Below are positions 9,601-19,329 of a DNA stretch of 27,756 nucleotides, piece by piece (position 1 is the stretch's first letter; each line of letters opens with the position of its first letter). The translations under genes were made by a program, and so were the position numbers. The notes beneath the pieces are model-generated. The model saw nothing but the letters and a program-made list of their open reading frames with translations. It had not been told where the DNA came from and did not search any database. The stretch is from Pleurobrachia bachei (taxonomy: Eukaryota; Ctenophora; Tentaculata; Cydippida; Pleurobrachiidae), in contig AVPN01000291.1 in the NCBI GenBank assembly GCA_000695325.1, forward strand, positions 16,295 through 44,050, in the 5' to 3' direction.

Positions 9601-9958
9601 GAGATAGAGAGTGGCTGTTGTGGTTGAAATGAAATATAATGGGATTCTTGCATTTTATTTTGAATTAGTCTTTGCGGGTACGTGCTGACAGATAACAGCT
9701 GTATTTATGCAGGATGTTATACAGGGCCGGGTGTCCCACGGATAATTGGATGTTATGGTATTCTATGAATATTTATGAGAGAGTGTGAAAGATCAGATTT
9801 TTAATTTTTTGCCGCGTGTTCCAACAGCAGCTGGATTTTGATACAACCACGTTTTATTGCAAACACGTGTGTGAGACAACGTGTGATTGTGTTTTGTGCT
9901 TATCCATTGAGCCATTTTAACGACAAATCTCTTGTTTTTATTGTTGGGACTGGGTCTA

Positions 9959-10040
9959 CTCTGCCTGGCGCCGCCGACCCCATCTAGTCTGAGCACCCCC
10001 TCGCAAGAATCGAAACGGGTGCCGCCAGAAACTGACAGAG
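9959..10040 (+). repeat. short GC-rich dispersed repeat, copy C
   Basis: CTGGCGCCGCCGACCCCATC, an altered middle, then GAATCGAAACGGGTGCCGCC and AGAAACTGACAGAG. This copy has the GGCGCCGCC start that copies A and B lack, and shares it with copy D. Confidence 0.7.
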
Positions 10041-10116
10041 TATAACTATACTCGTGGAGGCGTCCTACAATGCACTGCATGATGTAATACTCTCCTGTTG
10101 AGTAAACTCTCTCTCT

Positions 10117-10359
10117 CTGTGCCGAATGGTAGGGTACCCCACAGAATACTTATACACACCTCGACATAAATGATCTGTGGAACTCTTGGCCCACACAGTA
10201 TGCCGCATACTAAGAGTGTTAGTATGCGGTATACTGTGTGGGTCGAGAGTTCTAGTTCTACAGATCATCGTCTCACTCGACTCGAGGTGTGTATAATTTA
10301 TACCCCATGGAATACTTATACTAAAAGTATTCCATGGGGTACCCTACTATTCGGCACAG
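10117..10359. mobile_element. 243-bp nested palindromic element
   Basis: Outer inverted repeat CTGTGCCGAAT..GGTAGGGTACCCCA against GGGGTACCCTACTATTCGGC then ACAG. Inner inverted segments include ACACACCTCGA/TCGAGGTGTGT, GATCTGT/ACAGATC, and a central GTATGCCGCATAC/GTATGCGGTATAC. The right half has an extra hairpin of its own (about 10301-10341, CCCCATGGAATACTT). It is a candidate MITE. No target duplication is evident. Confidence 0.75.
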
Positions 10360-10550
10360 CGGCAGGATATGAGAGTATGACTATGAGAGCTGAGTACTGC
10401 ACCTGGTGCTACTGCAGCTCAAAGAAAGGAATTGTTGAATATACTCAACAAAAGAGAGGTGGGGTATATTCTCAGTGGGGTTCAGTTACCTAGAAGTGTA
10501 GAGGTATAGACGAATGAAGCTGTGATTCACAGCTCCTTATTGTGTTCACC

Positions 10551-10570
10551 AGTTCACTGTGCAGTGAACT
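10551..10570. repeat. 20-bp palindrome
   Basis: AGTTCACTGTGCAGTGAACT is its own reverse complement apart from the centre. It lies in the spacer downstream of MED24. Confidence 0.7.
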
Positions 10571-10889
10571 GAATGCCAAGAACAATTAGCTAGGACCAGC
10601 TGGTGTAATATAATATTAGATGCACCGCCTGCTACGACACGTACGCGTACTACCAGTACCACAGCAGGAACTGTTAAAAACAATCTTGATACACGGGGGT
10701 TCCAAGCAGGGAAATAAATGGGACAAGTACAGTACCATTTTCACGTCACAATTCTCAGTCTTGCACAATCAAGGCTCATAATACTCCAATCTTTCACTGA
10801 CCGACTGTCAGACTCAGTTCCAACTCCACCACTCTGACTGGTCAAACAAATAAAATGTGTAAAATAATCATGTTTTCATCCACACCACT

Positions 10890-13800
10890 TCACACTAGCA
10901 CAGTCTGTAAAACAGCAGATTGTTCATCCAATGCGGAACCTGATAACTCTAACAGTGCGAGACCCTCTTTGACAGATCCGTTCCGGACCATAAAGGCAGC
11001 CCCATCACGCAGACTATCTCGGTCAATACCGCTAATCAGTTCCTTCAATCGGTCTCTATCCGTCTCTAGAGCGCACTTGATAAACCTGTAAAAGAGGGTA
11101 TGGTGTTAGGGATATTGGCATTCAAGAAAGGGGAATTATTGTTCGCAACTGTCAGGTTTGGTGCCATTGCCACCTGCTCTAGCTCGATCTCAGTCTTCGT
11201 GCGACGTCGATCTCGCACAACTGTCAGGTCATTGCTCTGACAGCAACAAGCCCCACAAGTTAAATTCTCTCTATCATTATCAAAGCAGAGTTGGGATAAG
11301 GGGGCACAACTGAAATCACATACCCTGTCAGAGCATTGGCCTGAATTAGCACATACCGGTTAAAGAACTGATAGATGAAGGTAATGCCCAGTTCCTCACT
11401 CTCTTTCTGCAGCAGGGTTGTCATGTTTCTCCAGAATACTGCTAGTGGCTCTCTCAACATCTCCCACCTGCAGGAGGAATGTTACTCAATAAATAGTCAT
11501 AGGACCAGGTTGAAATGTCATGCCAAATATGCTCAGGCTCTGACCACAGCTGTCAAAGTATTGGCCTGACCCATTCTCACTTCTCTCAAATAAGAGCATT
11601 GGTCTGACAGGACCACAGTTCTCGTGCGCTCCCCCTAACAGTTATCATTAATTACCTGACATCATCAGTTGCTGCTGAACCACAAACTCTCTTGACCCGG
11701 GCATTATCCTGATCAGCTGCTGCTGTATTCACCCCCGTTAGGTACAGATCAATAGATATGAAGGCCAGTTTAGATAAAGCCCAAATGTACGACTTGTACT
11801 TGGGGGCCAGACCGTCGATCAGTAAACCTGATGGAAGGGATCGTTGAGTAAGGGATGAGAGAGAGACATGGAGAGGGACGCACATGTGTTGAATGGAGTG
11901 GTTTTAGTGTGTGTTGAAGGATGCTATCGGGGTGCCAGACCCCAATTTTGATTCTCAAACAGTGCGCTCAGATGGGGTCGGCGGCGCCAGACAGAGTGGT
12001 AGTGAGGCATGTTATACTTGGTATTGTATGTTGGAAGAGCCAGGGGACGTATCTAGGATCGGTCTGGAGAAATAGAGCCCCAGCGACCACTCCATGTGTT
12101 ATGTCATCATTAATTGGGAAGGAGAGGACTTGAAGTGCTGCCCCGGACACAACATTGGAGACATTATCAAATAGTCCAAGCTCCGATAGACAGTCCAGAG
12201 TTGGGGCTCTCCTGGGGAGAGATAGTGGTGGTTACCATGGTAACTAATAAGAGCGGGGAATGGTAACCATGGTTACTGATAAGAGAGGTTACTACTTGAT
12301 CAGTATTACCTGAGTGCCTTCCACGCCTTATCAGTTTCCACCACGCCCCTCTCCGGACCCACAGTCGAGGTCCAGAATGACTTCTTCACCAGCTTCTTCT
12401 TATCGTGTAGACTCAAAGTGGCGTGAAGCCCCTTTTGGAGTAGGTCACACCTTTGTTGTAGCAGAATTGTAGATGTGTATTGTGTGACGTTCTTTAGGAA
12501 GGGCTTCATCATTAACTTTGACTGAAAGACATGAATTTAGACATGGACAAGAGTTGTGTTGTGTGTGTAGTTCATATAATACTGTGAGGGTCCCCCAAGA
12601 GTATCAAATAGTTCCCTATTGTGGTAACCATGGTAACACTAACCACATTATGGTAACCATGGTAATACTAACCACACTGTGGTAACCACGGTAAAACTAA
12701 CCACATTGTGGTAACCATGGTAACACCTGTTAACCATGGTAATACTAACCACATGCCGAAGATCCTCCTCTACGGTTTCACTGAAGTGAATCAGCCAATG
12801 AATTGCCACAAACACAGGCACTAACAGTAAATCTCTAAACTTTGAAGTCTGTTCCTTAAATGTTTCATCCAGAATAACCTGCAAAAAGTGAAAAATAAGT
12901 AAACAGCTATTCATCACCATTTCCCGCATTCTAAACGATTTCTGACTAAACGATTTTTGACTAAACGGGTTTTAAGAATCCTAAGCAAAAATCGTTACTT
13001 CGACAAAATATCTGTGCATGTTACCTTGGTCTTTATAGCCTGCATGGTATCTCGCAGTGCGTCAGGGAAGGCAATTATAAGATTCTTGAATGAACTTGTA
13101 TCTACATTTCGTTCACTGGTACTAGACAGAAACTGAACCAAACAATCCACATTCCTCTGGTGAGACTCAGCCACAACAGGCCGTGTTAGGGGCAGGATGG
13201 GAAGGGTAGGACTATACATACCACAGGAGTGCGACCCCAACCACCGTCCAAACACAGCGGATTGAGGCACAACCTGGGCCCCGAATATCATTGTACATCT
13301 AACGAGGAGCAGACAGGAAATATCAAACACAGCAGATCTAGACTGTTCGTCTGTGGTCGCCTCACTAACACTGTCTATAACATCACTGACCCCACTCATT
13401 AGTGTGTTTAGTTGTCCCCGTGCCAGGGCTACATAAAACATTCTGTCGGCTAGCTCACAGAAGTTCTTATGACCCCTCGATACCCCTTCTATACCAGCGA
13501 TAAATTGTGCTTCCCCGGTATAACGAGTAAAGAGCTCGATAGTCTCTGTCAGAAGTTGGGATGCTCTGTCAAACACTCCGCAAATACCGGTACCCTCAGT
13601 TGGGAGGGAAGTTTTCAGGGACTCAAACACATCAGTAGTTATGATCTTGTGGGTTAGGACGGCTTGTAGGAAGGGGAGAGAAATGTTCCAATCGGCGCCC
13701 CCTGATGAAGCTACTTTGTTCCAAAGGGGTTCCTCTTGGATCAGTTGGGTGACCACATCTCGACAAGATTTGGAGGAGGGGAGGGTGTCGGAGAGAAGGG

Positions 13801-15768
13801 TTGGATATTTGTAGAGGAGAAGGGCTAGGATGGGTTCCCGACAGGCACTATCTGATGCCATTAGAGTTAGATGGGATTTACCGAGCTCTAGGCAGACCTG
13901 TTCCACACTGCATCTGTGAGGGAGAATGTTTGTTTGTTTGTGTGGGAGAGTGTTATTTTGTTTGTGTGTGTTATTTTGTTTGTTTGTTTGGAAGAGACAC
14001 ATGCATTTTTAGTGTGAGCAGTTACTACATTAAAAAAAAACGATTTTAAAGATTAGTACCTTAATTAATTTATTCTTAATTAATCAGAACGTACCTGTAA
14101 TGAAAAGCTATCTTGTTAATAAACTCAGTAGTACAGATCCTCCCCTGTTGTAATATATCTTGATACAGCAACTGTCTGCAAGGCAAGTTGAACACATGGT
14201 GTCTGAGGGTTTGTTTCTCGCTGCTACCCCCGATACTTTCTAGAGATCTCACTAGGGATATAACACAACCAGCTAAAGTCTTTTTACCGGTATCAGAACC
14301 TGAAAATATAGGGGATTAATTTGTTGGACAAGATCAATGATTTATCACTGTATCCAGATTAAACACATGTTAATTAACAGGCAACTTACATGCATCGCAC
14401 GGTATTTGAATATTTTGGTCAGCAGTTACACTAAGATTCTGCCACTTTGTGGCACTGTATAGAGGAGCCAGGGACCTCAGAAGTACTGAATCACAAATCT
14501 GGTTCATTATTTCTGTACACCCCTTGAAGAGCGAGATACATTCCTCTTCTGATTCTGATGGACGAAATATCGGTTTATTAAATTAACTGTTACAGGAGTT
14601 TTTATATTTGCAGAACTCTAATTCCAACCAGTTATCGGTTATTGCTAGTTTGGCCCAAACCAAACCAAACTTAGTTTGGTTTTATTTGTCAGTTTCACGT
14701 CTGATCTAGGGAGGCTATTGCTAGTTTTGCCGGCTAAAATAAAGGCACAATGCCAGGGAGGTCTACTGTGCGCGCTAAAATTGCTAGTGGTGTGTTGTCG
14801 CGCGTTACGTTCCAAGGGGACCAAATCTGTTAGCAGATCTACCAGGAACCGACCGGATCAGGAAATACTGGTCGCTGATTGGCTGATAGTCAGTCACGTG
14901 ACCTAAATAACGAGTTCTGATTGGTACATACCGAATGATAGTTGTTTCATGGCATGTATTTCAATTCTAACCAGCCATTCAACTAGCGCCAGTATCACAC
15001 TGGGCAGTTTAGAAGGATCACTTGCATCGGCTTCATCACTGAGAGAGAGGTTGTTATGTGAGAGTGGGAGAGAGTGGTTGTTATGTGAGAGATAGAAAGA
15101 GGTTGTTATGTGAGAGTGGGAAAGAGAGGTTGTTATGTTCTAACCCTTCATTTGTAGAATATTTTTCCCGTCCGGTGAAACAGTAGAGCAATTGGCAAGA
15201 GTTAGGGAGAGGGGAAGAAATATTGTTTCCTTTGCAATGTTGCTAGTCCCCCTAGCTTTTTACCTGATGGTAGCGGTATGACTGGATAGACAGGACACGA
15301 GACAGTTGTAAAATGGTAGAGGTTCTGCCTTCACCTTTTCATGCACAGTCTTTATAAACTGACAGACAGGGAGAGCTCCGGAGGAGAGGGAGAGTTCTAA
15401 ATATCGGGCCAGTTGAGGGTTCGGGGTGGTTCCAACCAGTAATAAACTTAGGATACTATCTGGGGGGTGGGGGTGGGAATGGGAATTGTTGATAATTACA
15501 AAATGAAATAGACCTGTCCCAGACTCACTCTCTTCGATCGAAAGTCTTTTATCTATTGAGTCGCCTGGTACTGTGTCAATCTGTATACTGTAATCAGTGA
15601 GTACAAACCTTAGAATACTCAGAATAATCAACTTGGCAAGGGTAAATTCATAACCAAATACTCACCAGCAAACGCAGCTCCGTCCATATTACTGGATATA
15701 ATATCCTTCAACCATCTATCCTCACCCCACCTCTCCCTCCACGCTCTCAACACTACTGCTTCTGACAT
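10890..15768 (-). CDS. MED24: Mediator complex subunit 24
   Basis: Twelve exons on the minus strand, phase-consistent throughout: 15768-15666, 15459-15264, 15038-14932, 14554-14390, 14299-14095, 13913-13025, 12878-12750, 12521-12310, 12211-12018, 11827-11656, 11467-11324, 11085-10890 (about 903 aa; human MED24 is 989). The start ATG opens MSEAVVLRAWRERWGEDRW, matching the AILQAWKERWSYYQW start of MED24. Exon 2 gives VGTTPNPQLARYLELSLSS, against IGPSPNPLILSYLKYAISS. The long exon 6 carries SAVFDISCLLLVRCTMIFG, against ALLFDISFLMLCHVAQTYG. The C-terminal exons align to the ends of the human protein. MED24 is a helical-repeat subunit of the Mediator tail, linking activators to RNA polymerase II. 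No break was seen. Confidence 0.9.
11932..11998 (-). repeat. short GC-rich dispersed repeat, copy D
   Basis: Read on the minus strand: CTGGCGCCGCCGACCCCATC, TGAGCGCACTG, GAGAATCAAAATTGGGGTCT, GGCACC. This is the most complete copy and shows the full order of the element. It lies in the MED24 intron between exons 9 and 10. Confidence 0.75.
12225..12280. repeat. pair of GGTTACCATGGTAAC palindromes
   Basis: Two inverse-related copies (GGTTACCATGGTAACTAATAAGAG and TGGTAACCATGGTTACTGAT) lie just upstream of MED24 exon 9 on the minus strand. The core is the same as in the minisatellite at 12620-12755. Confidence 0.75.
12620..12755. repeat. 29-bp minisatellite in a MED24 intron, overlapping the exon 7 donor
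   Basis: Four to five units of the form TGGTAACCATGGTAA-NACTAACCACA-NT, one interrupted. On the minus strand each unit contains TGTG|GTTAGT, the sequence of the exon 7 splice donor at 12750/12749, so the donor is the last unit of the array. The frame stays open across the whole array on the minus strand. Confidence 0.85.
13915..13985. repeat. TTTG/TG-rich simple repeat
   Basis: Degenerate TGTTTGTTTG and GTTATTTTGTTTG tracts in the MED24 intron just upstream of exon 6 on the coding strand. Confidence 0.85.
14890..14904. promoter_or_regulatory. GTCACGTGAC E-box palindrome in MED24 intron 3
   Basis: TCAGTCACGTGACCT is identical to 7207-7221 in the ATF7IP-like gene. CACGTG is the core bound by bHLH-leucine-zipper factors (USF/MITF/MYC type). 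A regulatory role is only a guess. A shared repeat could explain the longer identity. Confidence 0.3.
15045..15140. repeat. minisatellite of about 30 bp units
   Basis: Four copies of GGTTGTTATGTGAGAG with variable GA-rich linkers (GTGGGAGAGAGT, ATAGAAAGA) lie in the MED24 intron next to the exon 3 acceptor on the minus strand, where they give a long pyrimidine tract. Confidence 0.85.
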
Positions 15769-16069
15769 GCTAAAGAAATGATAATGTAAGTTGTGAACAA
15801 CTGCTTTTCCTAGTTCTTCAGAATTCCGTGTCGTTAGTGGTGAGATACAAACTTTACAATTTTAATACCACTCTCCTTTCTTCAATTTCAAAATGTAGTT
15901 TCAATAATCAATTTTGATTCAATTAACTGCAAGAAGATGTTCAAAGAGTGCTAAAAAGAGACACTTTAGCAGTAAGCATCTTGCCTTATTGCTCTTTCCG
16001 TGTGCTGCACCTTTACAACTGAAGGAGGTTAGAACAATTAGTAACCAACCGTTTCATCATTGTGCTTGA
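15769..16069. other. MED24 5' flank
   Basis: About 300 bases upstream of the MED24 start, AT-rich, with no coding signal. Presumed MED24 5' UTR/promoter, and downstream of the small ORF at 16070-16561 on the same strand. No TATA box stands out. Confidence 0.4.
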
Positions 16070-16561
16070 TCATTGTATGCCATTGGGCAGGGAGAATAGA
16101 GAGTCCCCCACCATGATCCTCATAAACTGCTTATCCTCCTCGTTCTTCATCCTTTTCTCCCAGTCACGGGGCCAAAATTTCATGGTTTTCCCCAGTTTCT
16201 CCTGAAATGCTTTTACCTTCAATACATGATCACTACATTCTCTATCCTCTTTATTCCTTTTCAGCAGCTGTTTCAGCTCATCAAAAAGATCAGTGACCGT
16301 CTTTACCATCATTGATTTTGAGGAAGTTGGTGCCCTTGCCCTCTCGTAAAACGGGATTACCTGTTCCACTGTACATTTAGCCGCCACTTGCTTGGTCATT
16401 CTCTCTCTCTGGTTGTCCTGTGCGTGATGGGCTAGGAAGCACATGAGGACTTGGTGTGAGGTTGGGAGTTTGGCACCTGTGATGATCTTGTGATCTTGTG
16501 ATGGAGTGGCACCAAGGATTTGTAGTCTGTAGTCAACTTCTATATCTGATCGAAGTTTCAT
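16070..16561 (-). CDS. 163-aa ORF resembling a multicopy mobile-element-associated domain
   Basis: A single open frame from ATG at 16561. The order LPTSHQVLMCFLAHH .. TVEQVIPFYERARAPTSSK .. VTDLFDELKQLL .. VKAFQEKLGK .. EEDKQFM resembles, from memory, a repeated invertebrate protein N-terminus of the type LPT-x-xQVL-x-xFL / VxxFWxKARIPT / LxxLxxEW / FxxxLDDLFDI / EDKxFLLAQ. That family occurs in many copies near transposons and its function is unknown. Here the usual DLFDIAH and LAQRE motifs are weak. The ATG lies just after a possible acceptor (CCCATTTAG), so an upstream exon may exist. It could be a domesticated or decaying copy. It is probably not part of MED24, whose start is 300 bases further on. 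Confidence 0.45.
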   Translation of the reverse strand: MKLRSDIEVDYRLQILGATPSQDHKIITGAKLPTSHQVLMCFLAHHAQDNQRERMTKQVAAKCTVEQVIPFYERARAPTSSKSMMVKTVTDLFDELKQLLKRNKEDRECSDHVLKVKAFQEKLGKTMKFWPRDWEKRMKNEEDKQFMRIMVGDSLFSLPNGIQ

Positions 16562-17819
16562 GATTGTGATCGCTAAATGGGAGATATGAATGGGTTAAAA
16601 ATCGGATGAGTTTCATGGGGCAACTGGCACACCCTAGTGTGTAACCAAATGGGACAATCAAAGTAAGACAGATTACATGGCTGAAGAGATCCCTGACCGG
16701 GGTCCTAAGAATGGAGACACTATCAAAAAGGACTAGGACTTCAAATACGTTAGATCGTGCCTCGTGGACAAGATATTCGAAGAAACAGGAGTACCGAGGC
16801 CTGAGTTATAGGCCTCTGGGCCGTGACGTGTTGAAATCTGAATTAGTAGATCTTATAGGAGTCGAGTGAAACTTTTGACAATGAAACAACGTGAGAGTGG
16901 AGAATCGGAATTGGACAAGAGTTAAAGCTCATAGTTCTCCAAAAGTTTTTTTGAAAATGAGCTTCAACATTTATTTTCTTTTTCCCAATGAGGCCGGACA
17001 CTGGAATCCCAAACCCGGATTCCCATCAGACCGCGGGGGCCCATAATATTTCAGTACCAGTGTTGGTTTTAGTTTACATAGTAGTCAGTAAGGTGCAACG
17101 GTAGCAGTCGGCAGAGCCTCTTCACTTGACACTTTTGTCTTTTTGATAAAAAATGTTTGGAAAACTTAGGGCGCGATTATAATCTGGGTGCCTCGCAGCG
17201 ACTTTACAGGTGCGCGCTACCAAAAGAGTATACTTAGACCGACTTTTTTCAAACGGCTATAGCCACGCAACCACATGGCCGATTTGAGTAAACTAAACGG
17301 TAACTGATAGAGAATCGATAGCCCTAATCGAACCTCCTAAACCAAACCCTAACCAGACCCTAACGGTTAGCCCTAACACGTCGCGCGCGCCAAAACTACG
17401 AATTGTTAGCAATGAAAGGCACCCAGATTTTAACGTTTTCCGGAACGAAGGAAGCAGCACAGGGATAAGGCAGAGCTTTTCAAGAAGAACTCTAAAGAAA
17501 ATTTTGAACTTGTTGAGCGAGTTTTCGAATTTTTTGTCGCGACTACGATCGGGAAGTTAACGGCGTCAATAACGATTCGCGCGAAAAAACTGAGACTAAC
17601 GTCGCCTCGTGCGGCGCGCGATTTTGATTTTCTTCCGACTTTCCGATTTTTTTAAATTTTAGATTTTTGCACATTTTGTTGGAATGCGCTGCAATCCCCT
17701 CATGCGCGCGACCCCGCAATCATCTTGAAGGGCCTGCAGCGTATGCCAACACATTTTGTCAAATTTTTATTCCTTCTCTTCGTTTTTAACCCAAAATCAC
17801 AACTTTTGGCTAGTAAATC
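16562..17819. other. spacer upstream of the METTL7-like gene
   Basis: A 1.26-kb non-coding stretch between divergent transcripts. It contains a loose copy of the GAGAGTGG..GAATTGGACAAG block (about 16891), a TIR-bounded CpG-rich segment (17176-17433), and a 30-base sequence (17721-17750) repeated exactly at 19734-19763. CpG-rich patches (GCGCGCGC about 17380, 17620 and 17704) may mark the promoter. Confidence 0.5.
17176..17433. mobile_element. possible 258-bp MITE with 17-bp terminal inverted repeat
   Basis: TTATAATCTGGGTGCCT at the left and AGGCACCCAGATTTTAA at the right are inverse copies with one mismatch. The interior has no ORF and contains degenerate CCCTAA motifs and a GCGCGCGC run. 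A TTA-type target site is possible but not proven. Confidence 0.5.
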
Positions 17820-19329
17820 ATGGGATCTTTGCTAACAGGGATAACCACCATCACTACCATCAGTGCTGTTACACTTTCCGATGATTTCTCACTGCGAGAC
17901 CTTGTCGAACAGGCTGGGGAGGTCGGCGCCTGGGTGAACAGTTGGCTCCCTAAAAATATCGCCGTCCGTTGCCTATTCTATACTGGAGGTAAATCAAATT
18001 TGGGACTAAGTTAAAGTTATTTTAGCACCTAAAGGGATGTCCTCACGTAATTTCTTGCTTCAGTTACGATTGTGGCAACAAGAAGTATTCCCATTTTGTT
18101 ACGACAAACGCCTTTCTTCGCTGGTATAACTGCTCAGTGCAGCTATTTTCACAAGGCCACGTCACATCCTGAGTTACTGGCGATAAAACGGGAACTATTG
18201 AGTGAGATGGGTAATGAGAGAGAGGAGGATGAGGAGGATGAGGAGGATGATGATGATGATGGTGGTTTTGATGATGGAGAAAAGTTTGTTGTTCTGGAAA
18301 TAGGCTGTGGATCAGGTAGATAAGAGGTAACAAAATAAAATATCAAATAACGAATGTCATGACCAAAAACTAACAGAAATAAGGAATTTAATGACTCATT
18401 TGTTGCCAGGTTCAAATATAGGATACGTGCCCCCGGGTAGTATCTACATTGGGGTAGACCCTGATGAAGAAGAAAGGGAAAAGTTGGGGTTAAATTTTGT
18501 AGAAAATGATAACGTGAAATTGGACAGGTAATTCAGACGTACTATACAAGTATGACTCCTTCTGTTTTAGACAATTGACGAACGTGACGTATATTATTTT
18601 ACTTTGTTTTGTTCAAATGAAAGGTCGAAAAATAATTTTTCAATAATTTCCCATTGCTCAGGTTCCTGTGTACAATCCCCTGTCAACTATTCAGCATTCC
18701 AGACGAGAGTGTCTCGGTAGTTTTCAGTATCCACGGCCTGTGTTCTTGCTTCAACGTTTCACATAGTATCCAGGAGATTTTACGAGTTCTCAAACCCAAA
18801 GGAAAGGTATTCGAAACGGGACTTGATTCTAAAATATAATATCTTAGCGTTTCGACTTGGACCATACATTTTGAAATATATTCATTCTTCACACAATAAT
18901 ATTTTCAGTTTTATTTCCTGGAGCACGTACCAAGTAGAAGTTTTATGTCTAGAACGTGGTGGTATCAACTCAACTTTAGGTTGCAGTACTCCTGGTGGGG
19001 TTGCTTTTTCACCGACGTGGAGCGGGCAATCAGGTTCGTAAAAAGAGGCGTCAAGCGTGAAAAGAGAGAAACAATGAATAAGAGAGAGAGAGAAACAATT
19101 GGCAAGAAAGAACAACTAACATACGTCATACACGAATGTACAAACAATCCACTGAGTTTAGACTGAGGTTTATAGATCCTTCTCTAACCCAACTCATATA
19201 TTTAGATCCCAATGGTTCAGTGCTGTGAGATGTAACTATACGGAGATTACTGTCACCAAACCAGGGCTAGATTATTATGGACCCATGCAAGTCTTCTCTC
19301 CCCACGTTTACGGTGTTGCTACAAAGTGA
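17820..19329 (+). CDS. METTL7/TMT1-like SAM-dependent methyltransferase
   Basis: Six exons in phase: 17820-17988, 18064-18315, 18410-18527, 18662-18806, 18909-19033, 19206-19329 (310 aa; human METTL7A is 244). Motif I reads VLEIGCGSGSNIGYVPPGS, followed by YIGVDPDEE (acidic residue ending beta-2). Post-I/motif II region: PDESVSVVFSIHGLCSCF, with ILRVLKPKGK and FYFLEHV. The C-terminus SPHVYGVATK matches the RPHIYGYAVK end of METTL7A/B (TMT1A/B), ER or lipid-droplet-anchored thiol S-methyltransferases. The N-terminal about 20 residues are hydrophobic and could be the membrane anchor. Family membership is clear, but the thiol substrate is only inferred. An extra acidic run (about residues 107-125) precedes motif I. 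Confidence 0.85.
18215..18265 (+). repeat. GAGGAGGAT/GAT repeat encoding an acidic run in the METTL7-like gene
   Basis: Tandem GAGGAGGAT then GATGAT codons encode EREEDEEDEEDDDDDGGF, just upstream of the SAM-binding motif. The pattern looks like microsatellite growth inside an exon that keeps frame. Confidence 0.8.

Larger units (their letters stand above)
9168..10889. other. convergent spacer between the ATF7IP-like gene and MED24
   Basis: Both genes end into this 1.7-kb stretch, so it holds their 3' UTRs. It begins with an AGAGACAGAGA-rich segment (about 9215-9270) and contains two copies of the GC-rich short repeat and the palindromic element at 10117-10359. Short frames here are low in quality and none resembles a known protein. 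No canonical AATAAA could be tied to either gene. Confidence 0.6.

Noticed and set aside
10170-10493. 107-codon plus-strand frame downstream of the ATF7IP-like gene
   Set aside because: It runs through the palindromic element, has no recognisable domain and lies in a convergent 3' spacer.
12648-12749. Extension of MED24 exon 7 through the minisatellite
   Set aside because: The frame is open, but the encoded repeat is not in MED24, and the 12750 donor joins exon 8 in phase. Kept only as a possible alternative splice.
15460-15631. Upstream extension of MED24 exon 2 (open frame with DTVPGDSIDKRLSIEES)
   Set aside because: Phase and family alignment place the acceptor at 15460/15459 (CCCCCCAG|AT). 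The extension has no match in MED24 and is intron.
17335-17375. CCCTAA-like motifs suggesting interstitial telomere sequence
   Set aside because: Only three or four scattered, degenerate copies lie within a TIR-bounded segment, not a tandem array.
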